A stretch of 64,000 bases of DNA from Ottowia sp. (GTDB lineage Bacteria; Pseudomonadota; Gammaproteobacteria; Burkholderiales; Burkholderiaceae_C). The DNA is taken from positions 1,752,001-1,816,000 of the forward strand of contig NZ_JADJCO010000003.1 of assembly GCF_016703145.1 (NCBI RefSeq), given 5' to 3'. Position 1 is the stretch's first letter. Each line of letters begins with the position of its first letter. The position numbers and the translations under genes are program-made. The notes beneath the pieces are model-generated. The model was not told where the DNA came from. It did not search any database and was given only the letters and a program-made list of their open reading frames with translations. Shown one piece after another: positions 32,791 through 41,664 of the stretch.

Positions 32791-33761
32791 CAGGACTTGA
32801 CCAACGCCGCGGCGTTCATGCAGTAGCGCAGGCCACTGGGTTCGGGCCCATCGGGGAAAACATGGCCCAGGTGTGCGTCGCACACATTGCAGGTGGTCTC
32901 GATGCGCGTCATGCCATGGCTCGAATCGTAGTGATGCGCGATCAGCCCGGGCGCAAGCGCCTGCCTGAAGCTGGGCCAACCACTCTTGCTTCGGAATTTG
33001 CTCGAAGCGTCGAACAACTCGGTGCCGCAGCACACGCATCCGTAAAGACCGGGTTCGAACAAGGCACACATGGTCGAGCTGTGCGCAGGTTCGGTTCCCT
33101 TTTGCCGCGTGATGCGGTACTGCTCGGGCGTCAGGCGCTGGCGCCATTCGACATCGTCGAGCTCGAACCGCCGTGGCGGAGGTGGATTGTTGCCTTTCGC
33201 GTGCTGGATGACATCTAGCCAGGTGATGGTTCCTGCATCCGGCGTGGGCAAAGGCGGCGCCGACTCGGCGCGTTTGAGCTCGGCAATGAGTTTGTCGGCG
33301 TCGATGCGGAAGTGGTTGTAAACAACCGAGCCACTGGGATCGACGAGGATGAACCAGGGCGTGCCGCCGTTGCGGTAGCGCTGCATCAGCACCGAGCCGT
33401 CACCCACGCGACCGGCGCCGGCATCGTGGCCGAACGGTATCGGTAGTGCGTATTTGCGCTGGTTGACCGCTACCTGATCGAAGGTGTTGGACTCAAAGTC
33501 CTCGAACACCGTCTGCACCGCCGCGAAGCTGACGAAGGGCGAGCCGCGAAAGGCCTCGACCACACGGATCAGCGAGGGGAATCCGGTCAGGTGGCAGCCT
33601 GGGCAGGCATCCTGGAAACAGAAGATCAGCTTGAAGGCGCCGCGCATCTTGTCCAGCCCGTAGTCGGCGAGCGGCTGGCCGGCGGCGTCGATCCATTGCG
33701 TCACGCCCAGTTCGGGCGCGGGCTCCCCCATGATGCCTGCTTGCACGCTGTCGTCTTGCAT
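32790..33761 (-). CDS. msrB: Thioredoxin-like domain fused to methionine-R-sulfoxide reductase B
   Basis: The 323-residue product starts at the ATG at 33761 after a GGAGGAAC site. Residues 20-165 form a TlpA/AhpC-like thioredoxin domain with CFQDACPGC (Cys53, Cys56) and the cis-Pro stretch NGGTPWFILVDPSG. Residues about 190-320 form MsrB: zinc pairs CVCC and CNVC, substrate block SGWPSF, and catalytic Cys in GLRYCMN. The fusion suggests a self-recycling enzyme in which the thioredoxin half reduces the MsrB half. It overlaps the flavoreductase gene by one base, so that enzyme may supply electrons. No signal peptide, so it is cytoplasmic. Confidence 0.92.
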   Translation of the reverse strand: MQDDSVQAGIMGEPAPELGVTQWIDAAGQPLADYGLDKMRGAFKLIFCFQDACPGCHLTGFPSLIRVVEAFRGSPFVSFAAVQTVFEDFESNTFDQVAVNQRKYALPIPFGHDAGAGRVGDGSVLMQRYRNGGTPWFILVDPSGSVVYNHFRIDADKLIAELKRAESAPPLPTPDAGTITWLDVIQHAKGNNPPPPRRFELDDVEWRQRLTPEQYRITRQKGTEPAHSSTMCALFEPGLYGCVCCGTELFDASSKFRSKSGWPSFRQALAPGLIAHHYDSSHGMTRIETTCNVCDAHLGHVFPDGPEPSGLRYCMNAAALVKS

Positions 33762-33810
33762 GGTTGTTCCTCCGGGTTGGGTTGAGTGGTTGCGCTCGGG
33801 AATCCGCCGT

Positions 33811-35382
33811 TCAGGTGCCGCAGAAGGTACGGTAGTTTTCCGTCTGCTCTGCAGGCGCGGGCTCGGCCAACGCGCTGTCTGCCGCATGCTCGTCGAAGGG
33901 GTGTTGCAGCACCCGCAGCAGGCGCTCGAAAGGTGCCAGGTCATCGCGCTCCACGGCCGCCGCCAGCGCCGATTCGACGTGGTGGTTGCGCGGGATATAG
34001 ATCGGGTTGGCGCTCCGCAGGGCCGCCGCGAGTTCGTCCGGGCTCTTGCCGATCGCCAGAGTGCGCTCCCGCCAGCGCTTCAGCCAAAGTTCCAGCGCTG
34101 CGGCCGCCCCTCCGAACAGCGTTCTCAGCGGCGTGTTATTGCCTTGCGCAGCGTCGGCCAGGCGGGCAAACGCGAGCGTGAAGTCGATGCGGTGCCGGCG
34201 CAGCAGCGTCAGGTAGTCGTCGGCCAGCGCGCGGTCGCCCCCACTGGCGTCGTCCAGGCCCAGCTTGAGCCGCAGGACGGTCGTCCAATGAAAGTCAAAG
34301 TGTTCGGCAAACGCCTGTACAACCGCGCCGGCGCGTTGTTCGGCAGGCTCGCCATCAGCGTCGATCAGCGTCAGCAGTGCCTCGGCCAAGCGCGCCAAGT
34401 TCCACTGCGCAATCGCCGGTTGATTCCCATAGGCATAGCGGCCCGAAGTGTCGATCGAGCTGAATACGGCCTCGGGGTCGAAGTGCTCCATGAAAGCGCA
34501 AGGGCCATAATCGATCGTCTCGCCGGAGATTGTCATGTTGTCGGTGTTCATGACGCCGTGAATGAAGCCCACGCCCATCCAGCGCGCGACCAAAGACGCT
34601 TGGCGCTCGGCCACCGCCTGCAGCAGGCCCAGGTAGGGGTCGGGGGTGCCGGCCAGAGCTGCATCGTGACGCGCAATGGCGTAGTCGGCCAGCCGGCGCA
34701 GCAGGGCCTGGTCGTCTCTGGCCGCGATGTACTCGAAAGTGCCTACACGCAAGTGGCTTGCGGCCACGCGCGTCAGGATGGCGCCAGGCAGGAGCTGCTC
34801 GCGCTGTACGGTCGCGCCGGTGGCCACCGCGGCCAGTGCGCGCGTGGTCGGGATGCCCAGGGCGTGCATGGCCTCGCCCATCAGGTACTCGCGCAGCACG
34901 GGTCCGAGTGCGGCCTTGCCGTCACCGCGACGCGAGAATGGGGTTCGGCCCGATCCCTTCAGGGCAATGTCACGGCGTCGGCCGCAGCGGTCGATGAGTT
35001 CGCCCAGCAGCAGGGCGCGGCCATCACCGAGTTGCCGCGAGAAGCTGCCGAACTGGTGCCCAGCATAGGCCTGTGCCAGCGGTTGCGCCTGCGCGGGAAC
35101 GGCATTGCCGGCGAGCACGGCGAGGCCGGCGGCCGAGGACATTTCATCTGCGTCCAGTCCGAGCTCGTCAGCCAGTTCGCGGTTCAGCCGCAGTAGCCGA
35201 GGCGCTGGCGAGCCTGCCGGATTCGATCTCGCATACAGGCCCTCAAGTTCACGCGCGTAGCTGTTGTCGAACGGCATGTGCAACGCTGCTGGCGATGCCG
35301 GGTCGGAGGGCTGATCGTTCGGGCCAGTCGCGGTGGTTTGCAATTCAGTCTCCAGGTTCAAGGTGTAATTGGCAGGCGGCAT
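33811..35382 (-). CDS. selO: SelO family protein adenylyltransferase (AMPylase)
   Basis: The product has about 523 residues, a full-length SelO (YdiU). Kinase-like residues are present: Lys in DIALKGSGRTPFSR, AMP-loop block YLMGEAMHALGIPTTRAL, HGVMNTDNMTISG as catalytic loop, and Asp in TIDYGPCAF as the metal-binding DFG equivalent. SelO transfers AMP to Ser, Thr or Tyr of redox proteins such as glutaredoxin (known for E. coli). The C-terminal Cys of YRTFCGT is retained and may form the redox switch reported for the family. The ATG at 35382 overlaps the preceding stop. MPFDNSYAREL further in is an alternative start. It lies between two thioredoxin-like genes, which are natural substrates. Confidence 0.93.
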   Translation of the reverse strand: MPPANYTLNLETELQTTATGPNDQPSDPASPAALHMPFDNSYARELEGLYARSNPAGSPAPRLLRLNRELADELGLDADEMSSAAGLAVLAGNAVPAQAQPLAQAYAGHQFGSFSRQLGDGRALLLGELIDRCGRRRDIALKGSGRTPFSRRGDGKAALGPVLREYLMGEAMHALGIPTTRALAAVATGATVQREQLLPGAILTRVAASHLRVGTFEYIAARDDQALLRRLADYAIARHDAALAGTPDPYLGLLQAVAERQASLVARWMGVGFIHGVMNTDNMTISGETIDYGPCAFMEHFDPEAVFSSIDTSGRYAYGNQPAIAQWNLARLAEALLTLIDADGEPAEQRAGAVVQAFAEHFDFHWTTVLRLKLGLDDASGGDRALADDYLTLLRRHRIDFTLAFARLADAAQGNNTPLRTLFGGAAAALELWLKRWRERTLAIGKSPDELAAALRSANPIYIPRNHHVESALAAAVERDDLAPFERLLRVLQHPFDEHAADSALAEPAPAEQTENYRTFCGT

Positions 35383-35873
35383 CACTCGGCCTGAGACACT
35401 TCGCCGGCGCGGCCGAAGTCCCGCAACAGGAGCTCGTCATCGAGGCGGAAGTCGCTGTGAAGGACCTCCCCCAGTGGGTCGAAAACGATGAACCATGGTG
35501 TGCCGCGCGTCTCGAAATCCGCCATCAAGCTCGGATAGCGGTCCACGGCTGGGTCGTGACCGAACGGGATGGCCAACCCGTAGCGCCGCTGCGTCTCGCG
35601 CAAACGATCGAAAGTGTTTATTTCGGCAGCCGTGAACACGGTTTGCACGGCCGCGAAGCCGAAGCCCTGACCGGACAGTCCTTCAACCATCGCCTTGAGG
35701 GTCGGAAATCCGTGGCTGTGACCACCCGGACACCCGTGCTGGAAGCAAAAGATCACCTTGAAGTCGTCTCCGAGATCGGCCAACTCGAGTGGCCGGCTCG
35801 GGTTGCCATGCGCGTCGATCCACTGCGGCACTCGCAACTGCGGGGTGTTGAGGTGGACTTGGTCGTTCGTCAT
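35382..35873 (-). CDS. Thioredoxin-like protein with a single active-site cysteine
   Basis: The 163-residue product is a paralogue of the thioredoxin half of the MsrB fusion: VPQWIDAHGNP, IFCFQHGCPGGHSHGFPTLKAMVEGL, FAAVQTVFTAAEINTFDRL, RGTPWFIVFDPLGEV. In the other protein the motif is CPGC. Here it is CPGG (Cys48, Gly51), so only the first Cys is left, plus a further Cys43. That suggests a peroxiredoxin-like or monothiol role rather than dithiol exchange. It is the first gene of the operon and overlaps selO by TGATG. No signal peptide. Confidence 0.85.
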   Translation of the reverse strand: MTNDQVHLNTPQLRVPQWIDAHGNPSRPLELADLGDDFKVIFCFQHGCPGGHSHGFPTLKAMVEGLSGQGFGFAAVQTVFTAAEINTFDRLRETQRRYGLAIPFGHDPAVDRYPSLMADFETRGTPWFIVFDPLGEVLHSDFRLDDELLLRDFGRAGEVSQAE

Positions 35874-36715
35874 GGATTCCTTGAGTGAGAGTACGGTCCC
35901 TGATCGCACTGGATGAACGGGGCGAGCGCTCAAGCGCCTTTGGCCACGCGCTTGACCAGCTTTCACTGCGGGCGCGGGAAGTGACAGGTGTACTCGAACC
36001 CTGTGCACCACGTCCTGCAGGCCTTAGAAGCAACTTCGGGCGAGGATGGCAGTTTCTGTCGAGCTTATGTTGCGACTCCTTGTGGCCCAGACCATGCAAT
36101 CGAATTCGCACGCCGGACTGGGTTATCCAACCCGTGCCGCTGCAGGCGACGCAATGGCGTTGCACAGGCAGTATCCTTTGGATCTCGCTCATTTGAACCG
36201 AAGGCCGGCGCGACAAGACGCCGGTGCGTCTTGATAAATACTCCGTGCGTCTGATTTTTTCTTCGTTGCCATGCTGAAGCTGGAGCAACCCGGGCTTGAG
36301 GGCTGCTTCGCGACCAACCCGCTATGAACGCGGGCGCTGCTCGTCCATTAGTGGCTAAGCAAGGTGTGTGACTCAGGGCGACGGGTTCGGCCACGCAGAG
36401 CGCCCCGAAGCTCAGGACGATAGGCGCTAAATGTCGGACTATCGGTAGCGCCAGCACCCCTACAGTTGATGATCAACGCATGCCATGGCGAATGGATCCA
36501 TCGATGATCGTGTAGATACCGGCTTCCCCGGCTCGTGAGTCTGCGCGATCTTGGTTCACCATGTCCCGCTACCTCCCGCGCGGTCAAACAAGGCGGTATC
36601 CAGCGCGGCGGGTAAGGTGCAGGCTCCTCAGTGGCACAACGGACCAATTTGCCGCGCAATTTTGAGCAAAGAGCGTTAGCCTTGCTCTAAACAACATGAT
36701 GCAGGAGTCTTCAAC
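35874..36715. other. Divergent spacer between the two redox operons
   Basis: The 842-base spacer separates the minus-strand thioredoxin/SelO operon from the plus-strand oxidoreductase pair. No gene is supported. It contains the GATAG/CTATC element at 36419-36443, and a GCAGGAG ribosome site lies just before 36716. Promoters for both operons should lie here, but none was identified with confidence. Confidence 0.5.
36383..36443 (+). promoter_or_regulatory. Conserved GATAG-N15-CTATC element (copy 1)
   Basis: ACGATAGG (36417-36424) and CGGACTATC (36435-36443) match the elements at 53316 and 57358 with the same 15-base spacing between GATAG and CTATC. GGGTTC at 36383-36388 sits about where the other copies have GGGAAC. 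The element lies 273 bases upstream of the oxidoreductase gene at 36716 and between two divergent redox operons. It is a candidate site for a regulator or alternative sigma factor. Confidence 0.45.
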
Positions 36716-37324
36716 ATGGTCACACGCAAATTCATCGGGCGACGGCCCACTGCAGCCACTGCCGACCGCCTGCCGCCAGGGCAGTTCAAGACAGATGGTT
36801 TTCCTGTGCTCTCGAAAGGACCGACGCCTCGTATCGACATGGCCGCTTGGCGGTTCACTCTGAGCAACGGTCCTCGACCCGTGAAAAGCTGGAGCTGGGA
36901 CGAGTTCATGGCGCTGCCGCGCACCGTGTGGCAGGGCGACATCCACTGCGTCACGACGTGGTCCAAGTTCGACACGCGCTGGGAAGGCGTGACCATCGAC
37001 GACCTACTGGCAGACGCCGGCCTAGCGGCTCCCACACCCTGGCTGCTGGCGCTGTCGCTAGACGATTACGACACCAACGTGCCTGTTGCCGATTTGCTCA
37101 GCGGCCGCGCCATGGTCGCCACGCATTATGAAGGCGAGCCGTTGGCGCCTGAGCACGGCGGTCCGGCCCGCTTGCTGGTACCGCACCTGTACTTCTGGAA
37201 GAGCGCGAAGTGGATCAAAGGGCTCAAGTTCACCGCGCGCGACGAAGCCGGGTTCTGGGAGCTACGTGGCTATCACATGTACGGCGACCCCTGGCGGCAG
37301 CAACGTTATTCGAGCGATCGTTGA
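36716..37324 (+). CDS. Molybdopterin oxidoreductase of the sulfite-oxidase fold (copy 2)
   Basis: The 202-residue product is a close paralogue of that at 30772: GDIHCVTTWSKFDTRWEGVTIDDLL with Mo-ligand Cys78, GGPARLLVPHLYFWKSAKW and GFWELRGYHMYGDPW. No signal peptide or haem domain. It overlaps the FNR-type reductase gene by TGATG at 37322-37326, so the two probably form a pair in which the reductase gives electrons to, or takes them from, the Mo centre. Such pairs are widespread as 'sulfite oxidase-like protein plus ferredoxin reductase'. The substrate is unproven. A sulfoxide is plausible given the neighbours. Confidence 0.9.
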   Translation: MVTRKFIGRRPTAATADRLPPGQFKTDGFPVLSKGPTPRIDMAAWRFTLSNGPRPVKSWSWDEFMALPRTVWQGDIHCVTTWSKFDTRWEGVTIDDLLADAGLAAPTPWLLALSLDDYDTNVPVADLLSGRAMVATHYEGEPLAPEHGGPARLLVPHLYFWKSAKWIKGLKFTARDEAGFWELRGYHMYGDPWRQQRYSSDR

Positions 37325-38112
37325 TGACGACCGGTGAGCAAAACGGCCCGTGGCGCGACGTCAAAATCGAGCGCATTGAGCAACTCACGCCGCGCATCAA
37401 GAGCTTATTTCTCGAACTGCCCGCATTGGCTTCTCACCGTGCGGGTCAACACGTCAATGTGCGGCTGACTGCTCCCGATGGTTATGCCGCGCAACGCAGC
37501 TATTCCATTGCATCGGTGCCTGGCGCCGATACCGTCGAGCTCATCATCGAGAAGCTCGACGATGGTGAGGTGTCGCCTTTTTTCCATGACATCGCTGAGG
37601 CGGGAGAAAGTATCGAAGTGCGTGGGCCGCTCGGTGGGCACTTCGTCTGGGGGCCGGCCGATGGCGGGCCGCTGTTGTTGATCGCGGGCGGTTCCGGCAT
37701 CGCGCCGTTGATGGCGATGGTGCGCGCGTGGGCCGCGGACCTCACAGCGGGAATGGCGCAGGCAGGCGCCACGGCCGAACTGCAGCCGATGTCTATGCAC
37801 GTGCTGTTGGTCTGCTCCGCACGCACCCCGGCCGACCTACCCTTCCGTGCCGAGTTGCTCGCACTCGAAGCAGCTCGGCCCGAATTCACCTTCATCGCAG
37901 TGACCACGCGCGAGCCACCACCTCGGCCGACCGACCTGGGCCGACGGCTCGATGCTGCTGCCATCGCCAGCGTGCTCGGCCGCTGGGGTCACGCGCCTCG
38001 TCACGTTTTCGTGTGTGGCGCCAATCGGTTCGTCGAAGCCGTGGCTAACGGACTGATTGATGCCGGCATACCAGCAGCTCATATAAAAACTGAGCGGTAC
38101 GGCGGCGCATAA
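37324..38112 (+). CDS. FNR-type FAD/NAD(P)H oxidoreductase
   Basis: The 262-residue product starts at the ATG at 37324. The FAD-binding barrel has RSYSIASVPG, and GPLGGHFVW follows. The NAD(P) domain has LLIAGGSGIAPLMAMVRA, then LLVCSARTPADLPFRAEL, and ends VFVCGANRFVEAVANGLIDAGIP and TERYGG. No 2Fe-2S domain is attached, so electrons pass directly to a partner, most likely the Mo protein encoded just upstream and translationally coupled. It is cytoplasmic. A NADH- or NADPH-driven reduction of an oxidised substrate by this pair is the inferred role. Confidence 0.9.
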   Translation: MTTGEQNGPWRDVKIERIEQLTPRIKSLFLELPALASHRAGQHVNVRLTAPDGYAAQRSYSIASVPGADTVELIIEKLDDGEVSPFFHDIAEAGESIEVRGPLGGHFVWGPADGGPLLLIAGGSGIAPLMAMVRAWAADLTAGMAQAGATAELQPMSMHVLLVCSARTPADLPFRAELLALEAARPEFTFIAVTTREPPPRPTDLGRRLDAAAIASVLGRWGHAPRHVFVCGANRFVEAVANGLIDAGIPAAHIKTERYGGA

Positions 38113-38231
38113 AGTTCGGGCTACGTCCGCGAGCAATGCGAGGCCCTTGCTCGACGCTCCCGGTGCTCTTGCGCGCGACGATCGGCCCGGAGGGGTGTAT
38201 TGCCGTGCGCGGATCAGAAGATGCGCTGCCC

Positions 38232-40037
38232 TTATTTCTCCCGGCTGTCTCGCATCCCCGCAGCCCGATTGAACACAAGCGTGCCATCGTCGGCTGCTTT
38301 TGCATCCACTACGAAGTACCCGTGCCGCTCAAACTGGAACGCAGCACCGCCAAACTTCGCTACGGCCAATGACGGCTCTGCGAAGGCCGCGCATGTCACC
38401 AGGCTCTCCCTGTTCAGCTCGTCCAGCATTTCCCCGCTGCCCGGCTGTGGTGTGGCAAACAGCCGTTCATACAAGCGCACCTCGACCGGCACCGCATCGG
38501 CAACCGCGACCCAGGTGATGTTGCCCTTCACCTTTACCGCATCCGCGCCGGGCGTGCCGCTCTTGGTATCGGGCACCAGCGTGGCCAGCACTTCGACCAG
38601 CTTGCCGCCGGCGTCGCGCGTGGCACCCGTGCATACGATGGTGTGGCCGTATTTCAGGCGCACCTTGTTGCCTGGGAACAAGCGGAAGAAGCCCTTGGGT
38701 TGCACGTCCTCGTAGTCGGTACGTTCGATCCACACTGCGCGGCCGATCTTGAAGCGTCGTAGGCCGCCTTCGGGGTCGCGCGGGTTCACAGGAGCGGTGC
38801 AGTCGTCCAGCAAAGCGTCGCTGCCCATCAACTCGGCCCAGTTGGTGATGACGAGCTTCACCGGGTCGAGCACGGCCATTGCGCGCGTGGCAATGGGGTC
38901 GAGCGTGTCGCGGAGCGCCGCTTCTAGGCTCGCGTAGTCAATCCAGCCGCCGGACTTGGTCACGCCGCTGCGTTCGCAGAAAAGCTTGAGCGCTTCGGGT
39001 GTGTAGCCGCGGCGGCGGAGGCCCGCGATGGTGGGCATTCGCGGGTCATCCCAGCCATCGACGTGCCCGTCTTCGACCAGTTGGCGCAGCTTGCGCTTGC
39101 TGGTGATCACGTGCGTCACATTGAGCCGTGCGAATTCATATTGACGCGGATGCGGGCTGGCGATCAAGCCCCCTTCTGCCAAGCGGTAGAGCAGCCAGTC
39201 GTAGAACGGTCTCTGGTCTTCGAACTCCAACGTGGCAATCGAATGGGTGATCTGCTCCAACGCGTCCTCGATTGGATGTGCATAGGTGTACATGGGATAG
39301 ATGCACCACATATCGCCAGTGTTGTGGTGCGTGGCCCGGCGTATGCGGTAGAGCGCCGGGTCGCGCATGTTGATGTTGGGGTTGGCCATGTCGATCTTCG
39401 CGCGCAGCGTGGCGGCGCCGTCTTCGATCTCACCGTCGCGCATCTGCCGGAAGTACGCGAGGTTCTCGGCGGGGCTACGGGCACGGAACGGGCTGTCAAT
39501 GCCTGGCGTGTTGAAGTCGCCGCGCGTGGCACGCATCTGGTCAGGCGTCTGCTCGTCCACGTAGGCGAGCCCGGCGGTGATCAGGTACTCGGCGGCGCGG
39601 TACATGAAGTCAAAGTAATCGCTGGCGAAGTATTCATGCGGCTGTGCGATGCCGGGCGCGTCGGGGCGGTCGGCCAAGTAGGTCTCATAACCTAGCCACT
39701 TCACCGCGTCGCGGATGCCATCAACATATTCCTGCTCTTCCTTTTCAGGGTTGGTGTCATCGAAGCGCAGGTGACACACGCCGCCATATTCTTTGGCGAG
39801 CTCGAAGTTGAGCCAGATGCTCTTGGCGTGGCCAATGTGCAGGTAGCCGTTGGGTTCGGGCGGGAAGCGCGTGCGGACCTTGGCAGGGTCTTGCATGCCT
39901 TGCGCATGGTGTAGCGAGTCGCCGGGGCTGCCTCCCCATTTGCGCGCTGCATAGACGCCATGCTTAAGGTCGTTTTCGATGACGTGGCGTAGAAAATTAC
40001 TTGGCTTGGTGGAATCTTTGTCTACGAGAGAAGTCAT
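38232..40037 (-). CDS. glnS: Glutaminyl-tRNA synthetase
   Basis: The 601-residue class I synthetase charges tRNA-Gln. HIGH signature in PEPNGYLHIGHAKSIWLNF at about residue 67, the KMSKS counterpart in HVITSKRKLRQLV, and two C-terminal anticodon-binding beta-barrels (GRAVWIERTDYEDV). It begins TKPSNFLRHVIENDLKHGVY like other beta-proteobacterial GlnRS. No truncation or loss of key residues. A housekeeping gene here is unexpected: either the window joins core chromosome at this point or it is a second copy carried with the stress genes. Its divergent spacer with the OsmC fusion gene is 173 bases. Confidence 0.95.
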   Translation of the reverse strand: MTSLVDKDSTKPSNFLRHVIENDLKHGVYAARKWGGSPGDSLHHAQGMQDPAKVRTRFPPEPNGYLHIGHAKSIWLNFELAKEYGGVCHLRFDDTNPEKEEQEYVDGIRDAVKWLGYETYLADRPDAPGIAQPHEYFASDYFDFMYRAAEYLITAGLAYVDEQTPDQMRATRGDFNTPGIDSPFRARSPAENLAYFRQMRDGEIEDGAATLRAKIDMANPNINMRDPALYRIRRATHHNTGDMWCIYPMYTYAHPIEDALEQITHSIATLEFEDQRPFYDWLLYRLAEGGLIASPHPRQYEFARLNVTHVITSKRKLRQLVEDGHVDGWDDPRMPTIAGLRRRGYTPEALKLFCERSGVTKSGGWIDYASLEAALRDTLDPIATRAMAVLDPVKLVITNWAELMGSDALLDDCTAPVNPRDPEGGLRRFKIGRAVWIERTDYEDVQPKGFFRLFPGNKVRLKYGHTIVCTGATRDAGGKLVEVLATLVPDTKSGTPGADAVKVKGNITWVAVADAVPVEVRLYERLFATPQPGSGEMLDELNRESLVTCAAFAEPSLAVAKFGGAAFQFERHGYFVVDAKAADDGTLVFNRAAGMRDSREK

Positions 40038-40210
40038 CTGTTCATTCTAGTAACGCCCACGGTGTGTGGCCCGTTTCAGTTTTGTGAAGTGGACTCGTTG
40101 CCCAATTTCCAGGATTGTGAAGACTGGCGCGTGGATAGATTTCGTGTTGGAATCTTGAAGTCGCGGCCAGCCTGATAGCGGTTAAACGTGCGTATTAACT
40201 TCAGTGAAAC

Positions 40211-41443
40211 ATGATCAGCCATAAAGTTGAATTCCCTGGGAGCCTCGGCCATCTGCTGGCCGCACGGCTTGATCAACCAAACACTTTGCCAAGGGCGTGG
40301 GCTGTCTTCGCACACTGCTTCACGTGCTCCAAAGACTCGAAGGCGGCCGCCTACATTGCGCGTGCGTTGGTCGAGGCCGGGTTCGGCGTGCTTCGCTTCG
40401 ATTTCACAGGGTTGGGTGGTAGCGGCGGTGACTTCGCAAACACCCATTTCAGTTCAAACGTCGGCGATCTGGTCTCGGCGGCCGACTGGCTGCGAAGTGA
40501 GCATGGCGCGCCAGCACTCCTCATCGGGCATTCGCTTGGCGGCGCAGCCGTTCTGGCCGCTGCACACCGCATTGCCGATGCTCGTGCAGTGGTGACGCTG
40601 GGCGCGCCCTTCGAACCGGCACATGTTGTGCACCATTTTGGCGAGGGTCTGGCTCTCATCGAGACCGACGGCGAGGCCCGTGTCACGCTTGCAGGCCGCG
40701 AGTTCACATTGCGGCGGGAGTTTCTTGACGACGTCGCCTCCCAGCCGCAGGCCGAGCGCATCCGTGCGTTGCGTCGGCCGCTGCTTGTGCTGCACGCGCC
40801 TGGCGACACGATCGTTGGAGTAGACAACGCACGCCGAATCTTCGAACAGGCGCTGCACCCCAAGTCCTTCGTCTCGCTCGACGATGCCGACCATCTGCTC
40901 AATAGTCAGGGCGATGCCGCATACGCCGCCGGGCTCATCGCTGCCTGGGCGAAGCGGTACTTGCCGGCTCCAGCCCCTTCGAGCCCAGTTGCGTCAACAC
41001 CCGAAGCGGGGCCGCTGCCCGTTGGCGCTGTACGAATCAGTGACCTGCCTGGCAACTTTGCCGTCAACGTTGAAGCAGGGCGCCACACGTTGGTGAGTGA
41101 CGAACCAGTGGAGGTGGGCGGTGACGACCTCGGCATGGGGCCATACGACCTTCTGCTTGGTGGGCTAGGAGCTTGCACGGCGATGACGTTGCGCCTTTAT
41201 GCTCGCCATAAAAAATGGCCCCTCGAGGATGTCCGGGTCACGTTGACCCACGCCAAGATCCACGCTGCGGACTGCGCGGAATGTGAGACCAAGGAAGGCA
41301 AGATCGACCGCATCGAGCGGACGGTGGAACTCGCGGGGCCACTCGATGCGCCGCAACGAGCTCGTTTGCTGGAGATCGCGGACAAATGCCCTGTGCACCG
41401 CACGCTCACCTCCGAGATTGAGGTCAAGACGCACTTGGCCTAG
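40211..41443 (+). CDS. Alpha/beta hydrolase fused to an OsmC domain
   Basis: The 410-residue product has two parts. Residues about 1-255 are an alpha/beta hydrolase with nucleophile elbow GHSLGGAAVL, HCFTCSKDSKAA as oxyanion-side motif, and LVLHAPGDTIVGVDNA and DDADHLL supplying Asp and His. Residues about 280-410 are an OsmC/Ohr domain with peroxidatic Cys in LGACTAMTLRLYA and second Cys in CPVHRTL. The bifunctional arrangement is known and probably cleaves an ester or thioester and handles a peroxide, but the substrate is unknown. It is transcribed toward msrA and complete. Confidence 0.92.
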   Translation: MISHKVEFPGSLGHLLAARLDQPNTLPRAWAVFAHCFTCSKDSKAAAYIARALVEAGFGVLRFDFTGLGGSGGDFANTHFSSNVGDLVSAADWLRSEHGAPALLIGHSLGGAAVLAAAHRIADARAVVTLGAPFEPAHVVHHFGEGLALIETDGEARVTLAGREFTLRREFLDDVASQPQAERIRALRRPLLVLHAPGDTIVGVDNARRIFEQALHPKSFVSLDDADHLLNSQGDAAYAAGLIAAWAKRYLPAPAPSSPVASTPEAGPLPVGAVRISDLPGNFAVNVEAGRHTLVSDEPVEVGGDDLGMGPYDLLLGGLGACTAMTLRLYARHKKWPLEDVRVTLTHAKIHAADCAECETKEGKIDRIERTVELAGPLDAPQRARLLEIADKCPVHRTLTSEIEVKTHLA

Positions 41444-41664
41444 GGACTTGGCTGTTCCGCCGTGGGACAGACGAAGACAAAAGCGTGAAGCAATGCGTCT
41501 GCGCACGGCTGGTGCCGACGGTGAAGACAGTCTTCGACAAAGGAACCGAGCTCACGCGCAAGCAGTACACACGACATCCGACAAGAAAAATCCGTTTGTA
41601 CGTATTTTCCAGCCGATTGTTGCAATCGAGTCGGCCCACGCTGAGCGGTTTATCTTAGGATGCA

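Noticed and set aside
36046..36234. Short open frames in the spacer 35874-36715
   Set aside because: Multiple overlapping frames with no domain content. The space is better explained as promoter DNA.
41545..41640. Possible fourth copy of the GATAG/CTATC element on the minus strand
   Set aside because: GATTTTTCTTG and GACTGTC resemble parts of the copy at 53316, but GATAG is missing and a gap is needed, so the match is too weak.
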